Position numbers and translations under genes: made by a program | The notes under the pieces: model-generated | Seen by the model: only the letters and a program-made list of their open reading frames with translations | Databases searched by the model: none | What the model was told of the DNA's origin: nothing | Part shown: positions 16,180 through 19,066 of the stretch, in pieces | Layout of the letters: each line of letters opens with the position of its first letter | How positions within the stretch are numbered: position 1 is the first letter of the stretch | NCBI GenBank assembly: GCA_012523155.1 | Contig: JAAYJB010000198.1 | Span: forward strand, 1 to 19,066 | Direction: 5' to 3' | DNA length: 19,066 nucleotides | Source: Synergistaceae bacterium | GTDB taxonomy: Bacteria > Synergistota > Synergistia > Synergistales > Aminobacteriaceae

Positions 16180-16217
16180 AAAAACAATAAAAAGGCAGCG
16201 GTAAAAACCGCTGCCTT
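16180..16217 (-). terminator. Intrinsic terminator after the cold-shock gene
   Basis: The minus-strand transcript forms a perfect 11-bp GC-rich stem (16217-16207 with 16202-16192) with a 4-base loop, followed by a U-rich tail interrupted only by A and G (16191-16178). It ends the cspA transcript 23 bases after its stop codon and insulates the tig operon from it. Confidence 0.93.
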
Positions 16218-16240
16218 GGGAGTCTGCTCTTTAGAAAAAG

Positions 16241-16444
16241 CTAGATCTTTGAAACGTCAGAAGCCTGGTCTCCCTTGGAGCCCTGGGTTATCTCAAAAGA
16301 CACCCGCTGACCTTCGTCGAGAGTTTTGAATCCGTCACCCTGGATCGCGCTGTAGTGGACGAAAACGTCCCTTCCATCGTCACTGGTGAGAAATCCATAA
16401 CCCTTTGTCGCGTTAAACCATTTTACTGTTCCCTGGGTTGTCAA
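16241..16444 (-). CDS. Cold-shock-domain RNA/DNA-binding protein (CspA family)
   Basis: This 67-residue single cold-shock domain binds single-stranded nucleic acid and melts RNA structure. It carries RNP1 (KGYGFLTS, 14-21) and RNP2 (DVFVHYS, 26-32), and the N-terminal VKWFN is standard. The start codon is TTG (16444-16442), not ATG. It is set by a strong AGGAGG seven bases upstream and by the family N-terminus; there is no nearby ATG in frame. It has its own promoter and terminator, so it is expressed as a single-gene unit. Its short leader (about 50 bases) has a small hairpin but not the long cold-box leader of E. coli cspA. Which csp paralogue it is cannot be told. Confidence 0.96.
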   Translation of the reverse strand: MTTQGTVKWFNATKGYGFLTSDDGRDVFVHYSAIQGDGFKTLDEGQRVSFEITQGSKGDQASDVSKI

Positions 16445-16451
16445 ATTTGTT

Positions 16452-16457
16452 CCTCCT
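16452..16457 (-). promoter_or_regulatory. Strong ribosome binding site that fixes a TTG start
   Basis: A perfect AGGAGG lies seven bases before the TTG of the cold-shock gene. The strong site probably compensates for the weak initiation codon. Confidence 0.85.
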
Positions 16458-16474
16458 AAATATGTTCACTTTTT

Positions 16475-16489
16475 GCTGACGGCGCCAGC
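16475..16489 (-). other. Small hairpin in the cold-shock gene leader
   Basis: The leader RNA contains GCTGGCGCCGTCAGC, which can fold into a 6-bp stem (one G-U) with a 3-base loop, shortly after the predicted transcript start and about 30 bases before the start codon. It may stabilise the 5' end of the mRNA. It has no U-tract and is not a terminator. Confidence 0.4.
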
Positions 16490-16499
16490 CAACCCTGTA

Positions 16500-16528
16500 A
16501 TGATATAGTGAAAAGAGTACCCTGTCAA
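16500..16528 (-). promoter_or_regulatory. Near-consensus sigma-70 promoter of the cold-shock gene
   Basis: A perfect -35 TTGACA (16528-16523) and a -10 TATCAT (16505-16500, 5 of 6) are spaced by exactly 17 bases on the minus strand. The predicted transcript start is near 16493, giving a leader of about 50 bases. It lies in the 134-base gap after the hydroxylase genes and is the best promoter in the window. Confidence 0.82.
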
Positions 16529-16578
16529 GCTCTGAATTTCCGACTCCTTCATTTTCTTTCCGTTTCCCGGTTCGAAAA

Positions 16579-17940
16579 TCAGTGATGATCCTGCAGGGAA
16601 AGGAGGAATTTTCTCACGAGGTTCCCGGAAACCGCCTTTCTGAAGGCAGCGGATGTCCGGGGAGAAATCTCCCTGGAGGCGCATGCCGCAGCCTCATCGA
16701 TCAATGCTCCGGAAAGATGCTTTCCTTCCAGAAAAGCCTCGGTAACCGGCATCCGTGAGGGGTATGCCGTCATGCTCCCGGAAGCTATCCTGACAGAATG
16801 CAGAATTCCGCTCTTCATCTCTGTGGAAGCGGCGATAGAAACCCTTGAAAGCGTAAGGGCAGCCCTGGAGCCTCTCTTGTAGAAGGCCTGGGGAACAGGG
16901 TCGTCTCCCATGGGAAGCTGCACTCCCAGGAGCAGTTCATTTTTCGCCAGTGCCGTTTTTCTGTATCCTGTAAAAAAATCCTCGATTGGGACAGCTCGCT
17001 CCCCACCGGTATTGCCGGCAAGGACCCTTGCCCCGAGTACAAGAAGCGGAACAGGAAGATCCGCGGCACCTGAGGCTGAGGCAAGATTCCCGCCCAGGGT
17101 CGCCCTGTTCTGTACTGCCGGGGCACCGCTAAGCTCGGCAGCCTTCACGAATGCCGGAAAGAAGGCGGCAAGAGAAGGATTTTTCATGATCGCGGTGTCT
17201 GTTGCCATGGAACCAACGAAAAGGTTCTCCCTTTCCCTGCGGATCTCTTTCAGCATCCCGATCCTGGAAAGATCGATCACCCTCTTCGGCAAGATTCTCC
17301 CGTTCTTGAAGTCAGGGTAGAAATCAGTGGCGCCCCCCAGGAAGAATGCTTCATCCCCGAATCGTTCCCTTGTTGCAAGGGCCTCTTCCACTGAGCAGGG
17401 CTGGAAAAAGAACTCTTTCTCTTCCGTCGAAAAAACGGGAGAGGAGTCAAAAAAAAGAAGTTCCCTTCCGCATTGTTCACCGTACCCCCATGAAGCGGCT
17501 TTTTCAACAGCCCTGAAAATTTTTTCGTAGCCTGTACATCTGCACAGGTTTCCCGACAATGCTGTCCGTATCTCCTTCCTGGAGGGACGGGAAACATTTT
17601 GGAGCAGTGCCCTTGAGGCAAGCACCATGCCGGGGATGCAAAAGCCGCACTGCACGGCTCCTTCCTCGGCAAAAGCCCTTTGAAGCGGGTCCGGATTTTT
17701 TGAAGTGCCCAGGCCCTCCACGGTTAAGACGTCCCTGCCGTGGACCTGTATAGCCGGGACCATGCATGAGTTGACAAGCTCGCCGTCCAGGAGGACTGCA
17801 CACGCGCCGCACTCCCCTTCTCCGCAGCCTTCCTTGGTTCCCGTCAGTCCAGCCTTTCCCCTAAGGAGGTCCAGAAGACGGTCAAGTGGGTGGACATCCA
17901 TTTCACGTACTGTGCCGTTGAGTGCAAATGTTATTTTCAT
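16579..17940 (-). CDS. Molybdenum hydroxylase (xanthine dehydrogenase family), fused [2Fe-2S] and FAD subunit
   Basis: This 453-residue protein passes electrons from the molybdenum centre to an acceptor. Its N-terminal half (1-150) is a two-cluster ferredoxin-like unit: Cys39, 44, 47 and 59 bind the plant-type [2Fe-2S] cluster, and Cys98, 101, 133 and 135 bind the second. The C-terminal half (about 165-450) is a CO-dehydrogenase-flavoprotein-like FAD domain with LGGATDFYPDFKNG (191-204) and ATLGGNLASASGAADLP. CoxS and CoxM domains are thus on one chain, as in XdhA of Pseudomonas-type xanthine dehydrogenase, while the Mo subunit is separate. The ATG overlaps the large-subunit stop (ATGA), implying coupled 1:1 synthesis. 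The substrate cannot be set from sequence. No clear terminator follows. Confidence 0.93.
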   Translation of the reverse strand: MKITFALNGTVREMDVHPLDRLLDLLRGKAGLTGTKEGCGEGECGACAVLLDGELVNSCMVPAIQVHGRDVLTVEGLGTSKNPDPLQRAFAEEGAVQCGFCIPGMVLASRALLQNVSRPSRKEIRTALSGNLCRCTGYEKIFRAVEKAASWGYGEQCGRELLFFDSSPVFSTEEKEFFFQPCSVEEALATRERFGDEAFFLGGATDFYPDFKNGRILPKRVIDLSRIGMLKEIRRERENLFVGSMATDTAIMKNPSLAAFFPAFVKAAELSGAPAVQNRATLGGNLASASGAADLPVPLLVLGARVLAGNTGGERAVPIEDFFTGYRKTALAKNELLLGVQLPMGDDPVPQAFYKRGSRAALTLSRVSIAASTEMKSGILHSVRIASGSMTAYPSRMPVTEAFLEGKHLSGALIDEAAACASREISPRTSAAFRKAVSGNLVRKFLLSLQDHH

Positions 17941-19066
17941 GCCCCACCCTGCCTTTTCTGTGGAATGGTCCCTAAAAGAAGAAAGTGAAGATATTCCCCT
18001 GTTATAGGGATCCTGTCAGGGAACACCCCGGCTGCATGCTCGACGGCAGCTGCAATCGCTGGAGCTCCCGAATCCATGGGAAGTTCTCCCAGTCCCTTTG
18101 CTCCATAAGGTCCTCCGGAGAAGGGAACTTCCTGCAAGTCCACCTGAAAATCGGGTGCGTCAAGGGACGTCGGGATGAGATACTGGTTAAGATGTGCCGG
18201 AGTATAGGCCCCGTTCTTCATGGAAATATCTTCAAGATAGGCGTACCCAAAGGCCTGAAGGGATCCTCCTTCTACCTGTCCTGAAGCGAGAACCGGCGAG
18301 ATTGCTTTTCCTGCCTCCGCTGAAACATACGCTTTCAGCGGCTGTATCTCATAGGTATCCATATCCACGGCAACCTCGACGACATTGGCAACCCACGCGT
18401 ACGCCTTGTATGCGTCTCCGGTGTACGTCTCCTCGGACCATGAAAAACCGGGAATGGGAGAATACTGTACCGAGGCCTCAATGCATTCAGGATGGGAAGC
18501 GAGCAGATCGGCCAGGTCGAAAAACGGGATTTCCCTTCCATCAGCCCTGTTCTTGAATTTGCCCCTGCCGTATACGAAAGAACCTGACGGAAGTTCTTGA
18601 ATATCCCCTGCTTTCTCTCCCATTTTCTCCGCGAGTTTCAGGCACGCGTCCTGGACCAGTTTCCCAACGTACATGGTAGTCCGGGACGCGACGGTAGGAC
18701 CGCTGTTTGGTACCACCGATGTGTCCGGAGTGTGATGGCGGACGTCTGAGAGGTCCAGTCCGAGTGTTTCCGCTGCGATCATGGGAAGGACAGTTGATGC
18801 TCCCTGCCCCATTTCCACGCTGCTCACAAGCACTTCGACTTTTCGGTCTTCCGTGACTCTCACGGAAGCGATCCCGCTGATCGATTCCTCACCGCTTCCT
18901 GTGAATCCTCCACCGTGAAGCGAGAGGGAGAGCCCGATACCTTTCCTCACGGACGGGCTGTGCTTATTCTCCTCTTCGAACTGCCGGCGTTTTTCCCTGT
19001 AGCCGGAAATTTCGAGGACTTTCTCAAGTACAAGCCCGGCCGAGACCCCTTCGTTAAGGACCTGAC
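17937..19066 (-). CDS. Molybdenum hydroxylase (xanthine dehydrogenase family), molybdopterin-binding large subunit, C-terminal part
   Basis: The frame is open to the right edge of the window, so 375 C-terminal residues of a protein that is normally around 750 are visible. The annotated-looking GTG at 18950 is internal, because upstream residues (SGYREKRRQF, family-typical) continue in frame. Conserved Mo-cofactor segments are present: KGIGLSLSLHGGGF, EMGQGASTVLPMIAAETLG, and GAKGLGELP near the end. The last contains the glutamate that acts as catalytic base in xanthine dehydrogenases (usually GVGEPP). The enzyme hydroxylates a heterocycle or aldehyde using water, but which one (xanthine, nicotinate, other purine) cannot be decided here. 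It overlaps the [2Fe-2S]/FAD gene by ATGA. Confidence 0.92.
   Translation of the reverse strand, partial: QVLNEGVSAGLVLEKVLEISGYREKRRQFEEENKHSPSVRKGIGLSLSLHGGGFTGSGEESISGIASVRVTEDRKVEVLVSSVEMGQGASTVLPMIAAETLGLDLSDVRHHTPDTSVVPNSGPTVASRTTMYVGKLVQDACLKLAEKMGEKAGDIQELPSGSFVYGRGKFKNRADGREIPFFDLADLLASHPECIEASVQYSPIPGFSWSEETYTGDAYKAYAWVANVVEVAVDMDTYEIQPLKAYVSAEAGKAISPVLASGQVEGGSLQAFGYAYLEDISMKNGAYTPAHLNQYLIPTSLDAPDFQVDLQEVPFSGGPYGAKGLGELPMDSGAPAIAAAVEHAAGVFPDRIPITGEYLHFLLLGTIPQKRQGGA

Noticed and set aside
15990..16185. CIRCE or CtsR operator before tig/clp genes
   Set aside because: No TTAGCACTC inverted repeat and no tandem GGTCAAA-type repeat is visible.
16466..16684. 72-codon minus-strand frame overlapping the end of the FeS-FAD subunit gene
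   Set aside because: It is in another frame of a conserved domain and crosses the cold-shock promoter. Its sequence shows no domain.
1..19066. Mobile elements, CRISPR arrays, tRNA or rRNA genes
   Set aside because: No transposase or integrase motifs, no regularly spaced repeats and no cloverleaf-like segments were seen; all gaps are under 300 bases and explained by promoters, terminators or the small gene.

Overview
The window reads as chromosomal DNA of an anaerobic, amino-acid- or organic-acid-fermenting bacterium. All genes lie on the minus strand, so transcription runs right to left. A Synergistota-like diderm is my best guess. This rests on a B12-dependent methylmalonyl-CoA module typical of propionate metabolism, a two-gene molybdenum hydroxylase, a sugar-nucleotide dehydrogenase of the lipid A type, and a gene order that mixes Gram-negative and Firmicute arrangements. 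No marker gene fixes the phylum, so this is inference.

From the right edge leftwards (transcription order): (1) 19066-16579 holds the C-terminal 375 residues of a molybdopterin-binding hydroxylase large subunit, followed with an ATGA overlap by a fused [2Fe-2S]/FAD subunit. (2) 16528-16185 is a cold-shock protein gene with its own near-consensus promoter, a TTG start and a strong intrinsic terminator. (3) 16145-3772 is a nine-gene, roughly 12 kb housekeeping run: tig-clpP-clpX-lon-engB-valS-folC-pgeF-gnnA-like. It has short gaps or overlaps, no internal terminator with a proper U-tract, and a clear intrinsic terminator at its end. (4) 3646-3428 is an isolated gene for a 72-residue two-helix membrane protein. 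(5) 3277-1 is a promoter followed by mcmA1-mcmA2-meaB and the first 16 codons of a probable carboxyltransferase subunit gene that runs off the left edge.

The long run joins protein folding and turnover (trigger factor, ClpXP, Lon) to ribosome assembly (EngB), translation (ValS), folate polyglutamylation (FolC), a purine-nucleoside/peptidoglycan housekeeping enzyme (PgeF) and an NAD-dependent sugar-nucleotide dehydrogenase. The order tig-clpP-clpX-lon is the proteobacterial one. The order lon-engB followed by valS-folC matches Bacillus subtilis, with the intervening hem genes absent. The mcm module interconverts succinyl-CoA and methylmalonyl-CoA with a separate B12-binding subunit and a MeaB chaperone GTPase. 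The next gene would carboxylate or decarboxylate the C3/C4 acyl-CoA.

Most of the window is well-known housekeeping, and I did not find an obviously new multi-gene system. The observations most worth following are a compact clpP-clpX intercistronic region with several mutually exclusive pairings (one reaching the clpX ribosome binding site), the isolated small membrane protein, and the gnnA-like gene at the end of a proteostasis operon.
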